The notes under the pieces were generated by a model that was given only the letters and a program-made list of their open reading frames with translations, had not been told where the DNA came from and did not search any database. DNA of 64,000 nt from Pseudomonas viridiflava (GTDB lineage: Bacteria > Pseudomonadota > Gammaproteobacteria > Pseudomonadales > Pseudomonadaceae), in contig NZ_UTKY01000105.1 in the NCBI RefSeq assembly GCF_900583165.1, forward strand, positions 31,345-95,344, in the 5' to 3' direction. Within the stretch, counting starts at the first letter, position 1; every line of letters starts with the position of its first letter. Below are positions 50,621-58,921 of the stretch, in pieces. The translations under genes were made by a program, and so were the position numbers.

Positions 50621-52174
50621 ATGCTTGCTCAAGCCGCTACCTCGCAGCCACCCGGTATCCAGCCTGTCGAACTGGAAGAACCCTACCTGTTGGAAATCAG
50701 CAATATCAGCAAAGGCTTTCCCGGCGTCATCGCCCTGGCCGATGTGCAACTGCGGGTGCGCCCCGGCACAGTGCTGGCGCTGATGGGCGAGAACGGTGCG
50801 GGCAAGTCGACGTTGATGAAGATCATCGCCGGCATCTACCAGCCTGACGCGGGTGAGATACGCCTGCGCGGCAAGCCGATTGTGTTTGAAACACCCCTGG
50901 CGGCCCAGAAGGCCGGGATCGCGATGATCCACCAGGAACTCAACCTGATGCCCCACATGAGTATCGCCGAGAACATCTGGATTGGCCGCGAGCAGCTCAA
51001 CGGCCTGCATATGGTCAACCACCGCGAGATGCACCGCTGCACCGCAGAATTACTGGCGCGCCTGCGTATCAACCTCGACCCTGAGGAACATGTGGGCAAC
51101 CTGAGCATCGCCGAGCGGCAGATGGTCGAGATTGCCAAGGCCGTGTCCTACGACTCCGACATCCTGATCATGGATGAACCGACGTCGGCCATTACCGACA
51201 AGGAAGTGGCCCACCTGTTTTCGATCATCGCCGACCTCAAGTCCCAGGGCAAAGGCATCGTCTACATCACCCACAAGATGAACGAAGTGTTCGCCATCGC
51301 CGACGAAGTGGCGGTGTTTCGCGACGGTCACTACATCGGCTTGCAGCGCGCCGACAGCATGAACAGCGACAGCCTGATCTCGATGATGGTCGGGCGCGAA
51401 CTGAGCCAGTTGTTTCCGGTGCGCGAGACGCCTATCGGTGAGCTGCTGTTGTCGGTGCGCGATTTGACCCTGGACGGCGTGTTCAAGGACGTGTCCTTCG
51501 ACCTGCATGCCGGTGAAATCCTTGGCATCGCCGGGCTGATGGGCTCGGGCCGCACCAATGTGGCCGAAACCATTTTTGGCATCACCCCCAGCAGCAGCGG
51601 CCAGATCAGCCTCGACGGCAAAGCGGTGCGCATTACCGACCCGCACATGGCCATCGAGAAGGGCTTTGCGCTGCTGACCGAGGACCGCAAGCTCAGCGGC
51701 CTGTTCCCGTGCCTGTCGGTGCTGGAAAACATGGAGATGGCCGTGCTGCCGCACTACAGCGGCAACGGGTTCATCCAGCAAAAAGCCCTGCGCGCCTTGT
51801 GCGAAGACATGTGCAAGAAACTGCGGGTCAAAACCCCGTCCCTTGAGCAGTGCATCGACACTTTGTCGGGCGGCAACCAGCAGAAAGCCCTGTTGGCACG
51901 CTGGCTGATGACCAACCCACGTCTGTTGATCCTCGATGAGCCTACCCGTGGTATCGACGTGGGCGCCAAGGCTGAGATCTACCGCTTGATCTCGTTCCTC
52001 GCCAGCGAAGGCATGGCCGTGATCATGATCTCCTCGGAGCTGCCTGAAGTACTGGGCATGAGCGACCGGGTGATGGTGATGCATGAAGGCGAATTGATGG
52101 GCACCCTGGACCGCAGCGACGCGACCCAGGAAAAAGTCATGCAGTTGGCTTCCGGTATGACGGCAGTTCACTGA
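50621..52174 (+). CDS. iatA-like: Inositol ABC transporter, two-domain ATPase
   Basis: This 517-residue ATPase of the ribose/inositol type has two nucleotide-binding domains. The first has MGENGAGKSTLMKIIAG, LSIAERQMVEIAKAV and ILIMDEPTSAIT. The second lacks a classic Walker A (GLMGSGRTNVAETIFG) but has LSGGNQQKALLARWL and LLILDEPTRGID. This asymmetry is normal for RbsA-type proteins. The start at 50621 has a GGAG site 9 bases upstream, preferred over the frame start at 50606. Confidence 0.92.
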   Translation: MLAQAATSQPPGIQPVELEEPYLLEISNISKGFPGVIALADVQLRVRPGTVLALMGENGAGKSTLMKIIAGIYQPDAGEIRLRGKPIVFETPLAAQKAGIAMIHQELNLMPHMSIAENIWIGREQLNGLHMVNHREMHRCTAELLARLRINLDPEEHVGNLSIAERQMVEIAKAVSYDSDILIMDEPTSAITDKEVAHLFSIIADLKSQGKGIVYITHKMNEVFAIADEVAVFRDGHYIGLQRADSMNSDSLISMMVGRELSQLFPVRETPIGELLLSVRDLTLDGVFKDVSFDLHAGEILGIAGLMGSGRTNVAETIFGITPSSSGQISLDGKAVRITDPHMAIEKGFALLTEDRKLSGLFPCLSVLENMEMAVLPHYSGNGFIQQKALRALCEDMCKKLRVKTPSLEQCIDTLSGGNQQKALLARWLMTNPRLLILDEPTRGIDVGAKAEIYRLISFLASEGMAVIMISSELPEVLGMSDRVMVMHEGELMGTLDRSDATQEKVMQLASGMTAVH

Positions 52175-52202
52175 CGTACAGAATAAAAAAAGGTGATGGG
52201 CT

Positions 52203-53225
52203 ATGAATGCAATAACGGATAACAAACCGGCCGTGGCGCCGACTAAAACCCGCCGACGCATGCCGACCGAGCTGAGCATCTTCCTGGTGTTGATCGGCAT
52301 CGGTCTGGTGTTTGAACTGTTCGGCTGGATCGTGCGTGACCAGAGCTTCTTGATGAACTCCCAGCGCCTGGTGTTGATGATCCTGCAGGTGTCGATTATC
52401 GGCCTGTTGGCGATTGGCGTGACCCAGGTAATCATCACCACCGGTATTGATTTGTCTTCTGGCTCTGTGCTGGCGCTATCGGCGATGATCGCTGCCAGTT
52501 TGGCGCAGACGTCTGACTTTTCCCGCGCGGTGTTCCCAAGCCTGACCGACCTGCCAGTATGGATTCCGGTCGCCATGGGGCTGGGTGTCGGGCTGTTGGC
52601 GGGGGCGATCAATGGCAGCATTATTGCTGTCACCGGTATCCCGCCGTTCATTGCCACCCTGGGCATGATGGTTTCGGCCCGTGGCCTGGCGCGTTACTAC
52701 ACCGAAGGCCAGCCAGTGAGCATGCTGTCGGATTCGTACACGGCCATCGGCCATGGTGCGATGCCGGTGATCATTTTCCTTGTAGTGGCGGTGATCTTCC
52801 ATATCGCTTTGCGCTACACCAAGTATGGCAAGTACACCTACGCCATTGGCGGCAATATGCAGGCGGCGCGCACCTCGGGGATCAACGTCAAGCGCCACCT
52901 CATCATTGTGTACAGCATCGCCGGTTTGCTCGCAGGCCTGGCCGGTGTGGTGGCCTCGGCCCGCGCCGCGACTGGCCAGGCGGGCATGGGGATGTCTTAT
53001 GAGCTGGATGCGATTGCCGCAGCGGTGATCGGCGGTACCAGCCTGGCGGGTGGGGTAGGGCGTATCACGGGCACCGTGATCGGTGCGCTGATTCTGGGCG
53101 TGATGGCCAGCGGGTTTACCTTTGTCGGGGTGGATGCGTACATCCAGGACATCATCAAGGGCCTGATCATTGTGGTGGCGGTGGTCATCGACCAATACCG
53201 CAACAAGCGCAAGCTCAAACGCTGA
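52203..53225 (+). CDS. iatP-like: Inositol ABC transporter, permease
   Basis: This 340-residue RbsC-type permease has eight to ten hydrophobic helices, GVTQVIITTGIDLSSGSVLAL, GLLAGAINGSIIAVTGIPPFIATLGMM and the conserved YAIGGNMQAARTSGINVKR cytoplasmic loop. It follows the ATPase by 28 bases with a weak AGGTGATGGG site. A composite REP ends the operon. Confidence 0.92.
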   Translation: MNAITDNKPAVAPTKTRRRMPTELSIFLVLIGIGLVFELFGWIVRDQSFLMNSQRLVLMILQVSIIGLLAIGVTQVIITTGIDLSSGSVLALSAMIAASLAQTSDFSRAVFPSLTDLPVWIPVAMGLGVGLLAGAINGSIIAVTGIPPFIATLGMMVSARGLARYYTEGQPVSMLSDSYTAIGHGAMPVIIFLVVAVIFHIALRYTKYGKYTYAIGGNMQAARTSGINVKRHLIIVYSIAGLLAGLAGVVASARAATGQAGMGMSYELDAIAAAVIGGTSLAGGVGRITGTVIGALILGVMASGFTFVGVDAYIQDIIKGLIIVVAVVIDQYRNKRKLKR

Positions 53226-53253
53226 CTCAATATCCTGTCGAACACAGGACAAA

Positions 53254-53380
53254 ATGTGGGAGCGGGCTTGCTGTGGTGAGCGGGCTTGCCCCGCGCTGGG
53301 CTGCGAAGCAGCCCCATTGGATCTTCAGTGAACCCATCGGGGGACAAGCCCCCTCACCACAGCAAGCCCCCTCCCACATT
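53254..53380. repeat. Composite nested REP-like element
   Basis: This 127-base element is a nested hairpin. The outer arms are AATGTGGGAGCGGGCTTGC and GCAAGCCCCCTCCCACATT. Inside them TGTGGTGAGCGGGCTTG pairs with CAAGCCCCCTCACCACA. A GGGCTGC/GCAGCCC hairpin lies at the tip. It looks like one element inside another, or a variant type, and ends the inositol locus. Confidence 0.85.
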
Positions 53381-53682
53381 CAGTAATTCCTCATCAGGAA
53401 AAACCGTTTGTCTTCTATATAGCTCCACAACACTGAATTTCTTGCTATAAACGCACTCCGATAACCAATCGCCAAGCCCGTCCTGGTGCCTTTGGGGGTT
53501 ATCTCGGAAAAATTGCCTGTCTTTTCAGTTGCTGCGCCCTCAAGTCGGCCTTAGACTGCCGCCCCTCGTAAATTGAGTGCCGGGTGGCGCTTGGAATGGA
53601 TGGCGCCCTTCCGAGACCTGCAGAGGTCGGCCGGAACGCTCCCTTATTCGCCTTAATGCACGTATTTTTTATAGAGAAATCA
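53381..53682 (+). other. Upstream region of the DksA-like gene
   Basis: About 300 bases contain an AT-rich part (53381-53460) followed by a GC-rich part with a GACCT-GCAG-AGGTC hairpin at 53615-53628. It presumably holds a promoter and a long leader. I recognise no known riboswitch and no clear Zur box. Confidence 0.35.
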
Positions 53683-54087
53683 ATGACAAAGGAAAAGTTG
53701 CTGGCCATGCCGGCGGATGACTACATGAATGCCGAACAGCACGCTTTTTTCGAGCAGTTGCTGCAAGACATGAAAGTGGAACACCACGAGCGCATTGAAC
53801 AGAACCGTATCGCCATTGAAAGCCTGGACACCCCGGCTGACCCGGCTGACGCTGCTTCTGTTGAAGAAGAGCGCACTTGGCTGGTAAACGCCATCGACCG
53901 CGACCAGCGCATGCTGCCGCAGCTTGAGCGTGCACTGGAGCGCATCAAGGAAGACTCCTTCGGCTGGTGTGATGACAGCGGCGAGCCTATTGGCCTCAAG
54001 CGCCTGCTGATCAGCCCGACCACCAAATACTGCATCGAAGCGCAAGAGCGCCACGAGCAGATCGACAAGCACCAGCGCCAAGCCTGA
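53683..54087 (+). CDS. DksA/TraR-family protein with degenerate zinc finger (DksA2-like)
   Basis: This 134-residue protein has a long N-terminal coiled-coil region (residues about 15-95) and a DksA-type C-terminal finger. Only two of the four zinc cysteines remain: C96 (position 2 is S99) and C117 (partner A120). This is the pattern of Pseudomonas DksA2, which replaces zinc-dependent DksA during zinc shortage and binds RNA polymerase with ppGpp. The ATG at 53683 is preferred to the frame start 33 codons earlier, though its ribosome site is weak (AGAGAA). It is probably monocistronic. Confidence 0.85.
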   Translation: MTKEKLLAMPADDYMNAEQHAFFEQLLQDMKVEHHERIEQNRIAIESLDTPADPADAASVEEERTWLVNAIDRDQRMLPQLERALERIKEDSFGWCDDSGEPIGLKRLLISPTTKYCIEAQERHEQIDKHQRQA

Positions 54088-54097
54088 TGCGTTGAAG

Positions 54098-54125
54098 CTG
54101 GAGGATCGCCCATACGGTCCTCCAG
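54098..54125 (+). terminator. Hairpin after the DksA-like gene
   Basis: CTGGAGGA and TCCTCCAG pair perfectly around a 12-base loop, 11 bases after the stop. There is no T-run, so termination strength is uncertain. Confidence 0.5.
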
Positions 54126-54182
54126 GGAAATACCCGTTAGCCCCGTCCATTGATCTGTTGCACGTTACCCCACTAAAGGCCC

Positions 54183-55865
54183 ATGGATAATGGCCCGATA
54201 GTGGCGTTTAATGCAGCGACAATAATGACAAGCAGTGGGGTAACGACAATGGCTGGAGACGGATCTCTGATGGGTGCTGCAGTGCCACCGCAAACGGTGG
54301 TACGCGGGCTGTCCGGTTGGCTGACGCCGCTCTTGCAGAGCGCCACCCTGGTGCTGATATTGCTGGGCCTGGCGAATGCCTTCCTGCCGATATACCTTTG
54401 CCTGTCCCTGGCGTTGCTGGTGATCTGGCTGCCTCGCCTCAAACGTCCTGCGCCCTTTATCGCGGCTTCAGAAAGCAGCGACGCCATGGGAGAACTCACC
54501 CGCGACCTGTCCTACACCACCAGCCATAACGCGCTGTCTGCTGCTGGCGTGGCCTATTCGGTCAAGCAACTGGCAGCACGCTTGCAGTCGCAATTGAGCG
54601 CGGCCAAGCAGATTGTCAGCAGCGCCGAGGTGATGATCGGCACCGAGAAAATCACTTCCCAGCTCAGTCGTGAAGCCCTGGCAGCTGCCAGCCAAGCGCA
54701 TCAGCGCAGCACTGAAGGCCGCGAAGTGTTGGCGCAGTCGATCACTCAGATGCACCAACTCAGCCAACGCGCCAATGCCAGCCGGGAGCTGATCGAAGCA
54801 CTGAGCCAGCGCAGTGAGGAAATCCAGCGGGTCACCCTGGTGATTCAGTCCATCGCCAGCCAGACTAACCTGCTAGCGCTGAACGCGGCGATCGAAGCGG
54901 CGCGGGCAGGCGAGCATGGCCGTGGTTTCGCCGTGGTGGCCGATGAAGTACGCGGGCTGGCCGGGCGTACGGCCACGGCCACCGATGAAGTCGGGGTGAT
55001 GGTGGCGGATATCCAGCAACGTACGGGCCAGGTGGTGGAGCAGATCCGCCAACTCTCGGCGGACCTGCACACCGGTGTGGAGCAGGTAGAACACGCGGGC
55101 GAGCAGTTGCAGAGCATCGCCAGCCTGGCGGCGGACGTCGAAGGCCAAGTCAATGAAATCGCCCAAGGCACCGACACCAATCGCACCCAACTCGACAGCC
55201 TGTTCCATGCCGTGGAGCAAATGCGCAGCGATCTGACCATCAGTGACCAGCAAACCCGCCAATTGGCCGATGCAGCCGTGCTGATGGAAGGACAAGCCGA
55301 AACCATCAGCGAACGCTTGGCGCAAGTTGGCCTGGATGACTATCACCAGCGCATCTACGACCTGGCCCGAGAAGGCGCTGGGCGAATTGCCGAACAGTTC
55401 GAGGCCGATGTGCAGCAGAACCGCATTAGCCTGGACGACCTGTTCGATCGCAGCTACACGCTGATCCCCAACACCCGCCCAAGCAAGTTCCACACGCGCT
55501 TTGATGGTTATGCCGATCAGGTGCTGCCGGCAATTCAGGAAGCCTTATTGCCCCGTCATGAAGGCTTGGTATTCGCCATTGCCTGCACGCCTCAGGGCTA
55601 CGTACCGACCCACAACAAGGCGTTTTCCCAGGCGTTGACCGGGGATGAGCAGGTGGATGCAGTACAGAACCGCACCAAGCGCAAGTTTGATGACCGCACG
55701 GGTATCCGCTGTGGCAGTCACCAACAGGCCGTATTGCTACAAACCTATACCCGCGACACTGGCGAGTTGATGCACGACTTGTCCGTACCGATCATGGTCA
55801 AGGGTAGGCATTGGGGTGGGTTGCGCCTTGGCTACAAGCCTGAAGACGCAAAGGGGGCGCGCTGA
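54183..55865 (+). CDS. Methyl-accepting chemotaxis protein with C-terminal sensor-like domain
   Basis: This 560-residue chemoreceptor has a short N-terminus and a hydrophobic segment at about 42-85, enough for two helices with almost no periplasmic loop. The signalling hairpin follows; its tip is QSIASQTNLLALNAAIEAARAGEHGRGFAVVADEVR. A soluble domain at about 385-555 ends in NRTKRKFDDRTGIRCGSHQQ and LLQTYTRDTGELMHDLSVPI, reminiscent of Cache/PAS folds, so sensing is likely cytosolic. There is no C-terminal CheR pentapeptide. Start is uncertain among ATGs at 54183, 54225 and 54249. Confidence 0.88.
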   Translation: MDNGPIVAFNAATIMTSSGVTTMAGDGSLMGAAVPPQTVVRGLSGWLTPLLQSATLVLILLGLANAFLPIYLCLSLALLVIWLPRLKRPAPFIAASESSDAMGELTRDLSYTTSHNALSAAGVAYSVKQLAARLQSQLSAAKQIVSSAEVMIGTEKITSQLSREALAAASQAHQRSTEGREVLAQSITQMHQLSQRANASRELIEALSQRSEEIQRVTLVIQSIASQTNLLALNAAIEAARAGEHGRGFAVVADEVRGLAGRTATATDEVGVMVADIQQRTGQVVEQIRQLSADLHTGVEQVEHAGEQLQSIASLAADVEGQVNEIAQGTDTNRTQLDSLFHAVEQMRSDLTISDQQTRQLADAAVLMEGQAETISERLAQVGLDDYHQRIYDLAREGAGRIAEQFEADVQQNRISLDDLFDRSYTLIPNTRPSKFHTRFDGYADQVLPAIQEALLPRHEGLVFAIACTPQGYVPTHNKAFSQALTGDEQVDAVQNRTKRKFDDRTGIRCGSHQQAVLLQTYTRDTGELMHDLSVPIMVKGRHWGGLRLGYKPEDAKGAR

Positions 55866-55868
55866 GAC

Positions 55869-56105
55869 TCAGTGCGGTTGATGCAGGCGCTGGTTCAGTT
55901 CATCCACTGCAATGGCCCATTCGGCATCATCGCGCAGTTCTTCCTTGAGGAATTGCGCTTGTTGGGCCGACCAGAAGGGCGCATCGATCAGTTTGACGTC
56001 TTCCGGCAACGGATGAGCGGCAATAAAGGCGTCGATAGCGTCGGGGGTTGAATCCAGGCCGAGTTGTTCGAACAGGGTTTCAAGTGTCGGGATTGGTGCG
56101 TCCAT
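55869..56105 (-). CDS. DUF2789 family protein
   Basis: This 78-residue acidic protein begins MDAPIPTLETLFEQLGLDST and continues AHPLPEDVKLIDAPFWSAQQ, the DUF2789 pattern. A GGAGA ribosome site 6 bases upstream fixes the ATG at 56105. No function is known for the family. It is convergent with the chemoreceptor, 3 bases apart. Confidence 0.85.
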   Translation of the reverse strand: MDAPIPTLETLFEQLGLDSTPDAIDAFIAAHPLPEDVKLIDAPFWSAQQAQFLKEELRDDAEWAIAVDELNQRLHQPH

Positions 56106-56168
56106 ATCATTCTCCAAGCAGGGTGGGTTATGCATGGGAGGGTATGGACGCGGCAGAGTTCTATCGGA

Positions 56169-56399
56169 TCAGGAATTGAGCGCCCCGGCGTCCACGGCGG
56201 TTTTAAGCGCCTGGGCGGCCTCTTTGCCGGCGACGGCAGCAGCATCTGCGGTCTTGAACCAACGATCTTTCTCCACTTGGTGCGTTGTGACCGTTTTGAG
56301 CGGTGGCTTGGCCCGCATCACGATCACCGCCTGAAACTCACCGTCTACTTCCCTTGCGTCGCCATGGATGAAAAATTCGCCGATATCAAATTCCGTCAC
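56169..56399 (-). CDS. Small conserved-looking protein of unknown function
   Basis: The 76-residue protein starts at a GTG at 56399 with a GGGAAGG ribosome site 8 bases before it. It reads VTEFDIGEFFIHGDAREVDG, then FQAVIVMRAKPPLKTVTTHQ, and ends with an alanine-rich helix. The longer frame start at 56456 lacks support. I recall similar small proteins in pseudomonads but no function. It shares the minus strand with the DUF2789 and 91-residue genes, each with its own gap. Confidence 0.7.
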   Translation of the reverse strand: MTEFDIGEFFIHGDAREVDGEFQAVIVMRAKPPLKTVTTHQVEKDRWFKTADAAAVAGKEAAQALKTAVDAGALNS

Positions 56400-56510
56400 G
56401 TAGAGCCTTCCCTTGGAGATAACTGCACTGGAGAAACCTGGCCCGCGGGGGCACAAACTTCAGTGGACGGGCCAGTATGGCAGTTGTTGGGGGGCTGCGG
56501 CGCAGTAAAA

Positions 56511-56786
56511 TTATCCGGGTGACGAAACGATTACGCCGTGATGGGTGTTCAAGTTGGCTTCGAGTTTTTTCGCCAATGCGCACGCCTGGATATGGTCACT
56601 GCGAAAACCTTTGATCCGCCCGCTGAGCACTTCGCGGATATGGAAGAAGTTCCTGCCGGCAGGTACAACTTGGTAAAGAATTGAATCCAAGTACCCCTCG
56701 TAGCCCCGCAGACGGTAGTATTGGGCCTCGTCCTGGCTTGATGAACGATTGCGCGAAAGCATCGCTTCGTAGGGTGGTCGTTGCAT
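56511..56786 (-). CDS. Small protein of unknown function, 91 residues
   Basis: The frame begins MQRPPYEAMLSRNRSSSQDE and contains YYRLRGYEGYLDSILYQVVP and a basic helical C-terminal half (HIQACALAKKLEANLNTHHG). An AGGAG site lies 9 bases before the ATG, which strongly supports translation. No domain is recognised. Confidence 0.68.
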   Translation of the reverse strand: MQRPPYEAMLSRNRSSSQDEAQYYRLRGYEGYLDSILYQVVPAGRNFFHIREVLSGRIKGFRSDHIQACALAKKLEANLNTHHGVIVSSPG

Positions 56787-57182
56787 GGGCTGCTCCTGTC
56801 CAACGGTCCGATTGACTCAACGGCTGCGTTTTGGGTGGTTTTAACCGGTACTGCTGTTTTAGTATTGTCGTTAACTGCTGGCGCCTGGTTCCATCAGCAG
56901 GTATGTGTTTTTGTGTTGAGTGTCGGAAAACTACGTTTTTAACTGGGTTATTCTCTGAAGTTGGTCGGCCCGTGTTCTCGGGCCTTTGAACCTGTGATCT
57001 CCTGTGTTGCCTGATGACCTTGCACAAGGCCCATTGCGTACGTCTGTACTAGTCTTATGGCGCTGCAGCAGATCTTCTTCAGTTTTTTTCAACGAATGTG
57101 TTATGTGATCGTGCCGTAACGGCCGTTTTTTTGTGCTGCCCGCGCTGGCGGACGGCGCTCATTTCGATGTGGGGGCGTTTCC
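56787..57182. other. 396-base intergenic region
   Basis: The gap separates the divergent 91-residue and 156-residue genes. GGCCCG-TGTTCT-CGGGCC at 56967-56984 is a strong hairpin without a T-run, and GCCG-TAA-CGGC followed by CGTTTTTTT (57112-57130 region) resembles a small plus-strand terminator. Together with the lack of coding frames this leaves room for a short RNA on the plus strand, which is only a guess. Confidence 0.35.
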
Positions 57183-57653
57183 TTGGCAGTCAGTAATCTG
57201 GATATGCACGCGTTGTTCGTGCTGGGTGATTTGCGCGCAAAGTTGGTCAAGCAGTTTCAATCCCGTTTTGTTTACATCACCGAGCAGACGCCGGAAGGCA
57301 TCTACATTGCCGAAATCGATACCGAAACGGCGCTGGTGGTGGATGACAAACCCCGTCTGGAGCTCAAAGTCGGTGACCATTTTCGCGCGGCAGTATTGCC
57401 CAGTCGCGAAGGCGGTAAGTTCGAGTTGAAGTTCCGCGACATCAAGTTGACGGTGTATGGCCTGGGTGACTACGCCTTTGTTTCGTCAGCCGAAGGCCAA
57501 GGCATCGTATTCAAGGAAGGCCACAGCGTTATGCTGGTATTCGCCGCCAACGAGCAACTGCAGGAAGGCCTGACCAAAACCCTGAAAGCCGTCACCGGCA
57601 AGGCCGCCAAGTGGCGCAAGGGCGAGCTGGTGACGTTTAAGGCCAGCGAGTAA
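57183..57653 (+). CDS. Conserved-looking protein of unknown function, 156 residues
   Basis: The frame reads from a TTG at 57183 (GGGGGC site 8 bases upstream) as AVSNLDMHALFVLGDLRAKL; the first ATG is at 57204. It continues RFVYITEQTPEGIYIAEIDT, and a beta-rich middle ends with WRKGELVTFKASE. I recognise no domain. The even coding character over the whole length and absence of competing frames support it. It stands alone before the betaine-type binding protein. Confidence 0.7.
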   Translation: MAVSNLDMHALFVLGDLRAKLVKQFQSRFVYITEQTPEGIYIAEIDTETALVVDDKPRLELKVGDHFRAAVLPSREGGKFELKFRDIKLTVYGLGDYAFVSSAEGQGIVFKEGHSVMLVFAANEQLQEGLTKTLKAVTGKAAKWRKGELVTFKASE

Positions 57654-57767
57654 CGCTATAACTCCCGGAACCTCTACTACAGTTGAGTTGACTTAACTAT
57701 TCAGAGGCTTCGCGCATCCGCAGCAAAGCCGTTCGCTATTGGCTGCGATATCGCGAGGTGCTAAGGC

Positions 57768-58784
57768 ATGAAAGGATTGAAAACACTGTTGGCTGCATCC
57801 CTGGCGAGCTTGAGCCTGTCGATGGCGGCCTTGCCGGTGTCGGCCGCCGAGACGCCAGTGCATTTTGCCGACCTCAACTGGGAAAGCGGCAGCCTGATCA
57901 CCGAAGTGCTGCGGGTCATCGTCGAGAAGGGTTATGACTTGCCCACGGACACCTTGCCCGGCACCACCATTACCCTTGAAACCGCGCTGGCCAAGAACGA
58001 CATCCAGGTGATCGGCGAAGAGTGGGCTGGCCGCAGCCCGGTGTGGGTCAAGGCCGAAGCCGAAGGCAAGGTGGTGGGGCTGGGGGATACGGTCAAGGGC
58101 GCCACCGAGGGTTGGTGGGTGCCGGAGTACGTGGTCAAGGGTGACCCGGCCAAAGGCATCAAACCGCTGGCGCCGGATCTCAAGAGCGTAAAGGATCTGG
58201 CGCGCTACAAGGACGTGTTCAAAGACCCCGAATCCCCCGGCAAGGGGCGCTTTCTCAACAGCCCCATCGGCTGGACCTCGGAAGTGGTCAACAAGCAAAA
58301 GCTCAAGGCTTACGGTCTGGACGACAGCTATGTCAATTTCCGCAGCGGCTCGGGTGCCGCATTGGATGCCGAGATCGCTTCGTCGATCCGCCGGGGCAAA
58401 CCTGTGTTGTTCTATTACTGGTCGCCGACGCCGTTGATGGGGCGCTACAAGTTGATCCAGCTGGAAGAACCGCCGTTTGATGCCGAGGCTTGGAAAACAC
58501 TCACGGATGCGGACAATCCGAATCCCAAGCCTACGCGCTCGCTGGCTTCCAAGCTGAGTATTGGCGTGTCAACACCGTTTCAGAAGCAACATCCGCAGAT
58601 TGCCGCGTTTTTTGAGAAAGTTGAGTTTCCGATCGAACCGCTGAATAAAGCCTTGGCGAGCATGAGCGAGAAGCATACGGCGCCGCGACAAGTGGCCCAG
58701 GTGTTTCTCAAGGACCATCCGGAGGTATGGAAGGCATGGTTGCCGGAGGATGTGGCGCTGAAGGTTGAGGCAAGCCTGAAATAA
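57768..58784 (+). CDS. Glycine betaine/choline-type ABC substrate-binding protein
   Basis: This 338-residue periplasmic protein has a signal peptide ending near PVSAAE and an OpuAC/ProX fold: VHFADLNWESGSLITEVLRVIVE, QVIGEEWAGRSPVWVKA, ATEGWWVPEYVVKGD and FYYWSPTPLMGRY. The tryptophans and tyrosines supply the cage for quaternary amines. No permease or ATPase is adjacent, so it must serve a transporter elsewhere, as orphan CaiX/BetX/CbcX proteins of Pseudomonas do. Substrate is not determined. Confidence 0.87.
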   Translation: MKGLKTLLAASLASLSLSMAALPVSAAETPVHFADLNWESGSLITEVLRVIVEKGYDLPTDTLPGTTITLETALAKNDIQVIGEEWAGRSPVWVKAEAEGKVVGLGDTVKGATEGWWVPEYVVKGDPAKGIKPLAPDLKSVKDLARYKDVFKDPESPGKGRFLNSPIGWTSEVVNKQKLKAYGLDDSYVNFRSGSGAALDAEIASSIRRGKPVLFYYWSPTPLMGRYKLIQLEEPPFDAEAWKTLTDADNPNPKPTRSLASKLSIGVSTPFQKQHPQIAAFFEKVEFPIEPLNKALASMSEKHTAPRQVAQVFLKDHPEVWKAWLPEDVALKVEASLK

Positions 58785-58813
58785 CCAGCAATTTCCGTCA
58801 CAGTGGAGATCAA

Positions 58814-58906
58814 AATGTGGGAGGGGGCTTGCCCCCGATAGCGGTGTATCAGTCACAGATGTTTCGACTCACACGGCCTCATCGGGGGCAAGCCCCCTCC
58901 CACATT
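58814..58906. repeat. REP-like palindromic element
   Basis: A full copy between the convergent betaine-type binding-protein and TonB receptor genes. The left flank GGAGATCAAAATGTGGG matches the copy at 12633. Confidence 0.9.
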
Positions 58907-58921
58907 GGTTTGGATTTCAGG

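Noticed and set aside
51050..52666. 538-codon minus-strand frame
   Set aside because: It is antisense to the inositol ATPase and permease genes, with no domain.
56967..56984. Strong hairpin as a terminator
   Set aside because: No T-run follows on either strand and no gene end lies next to it.
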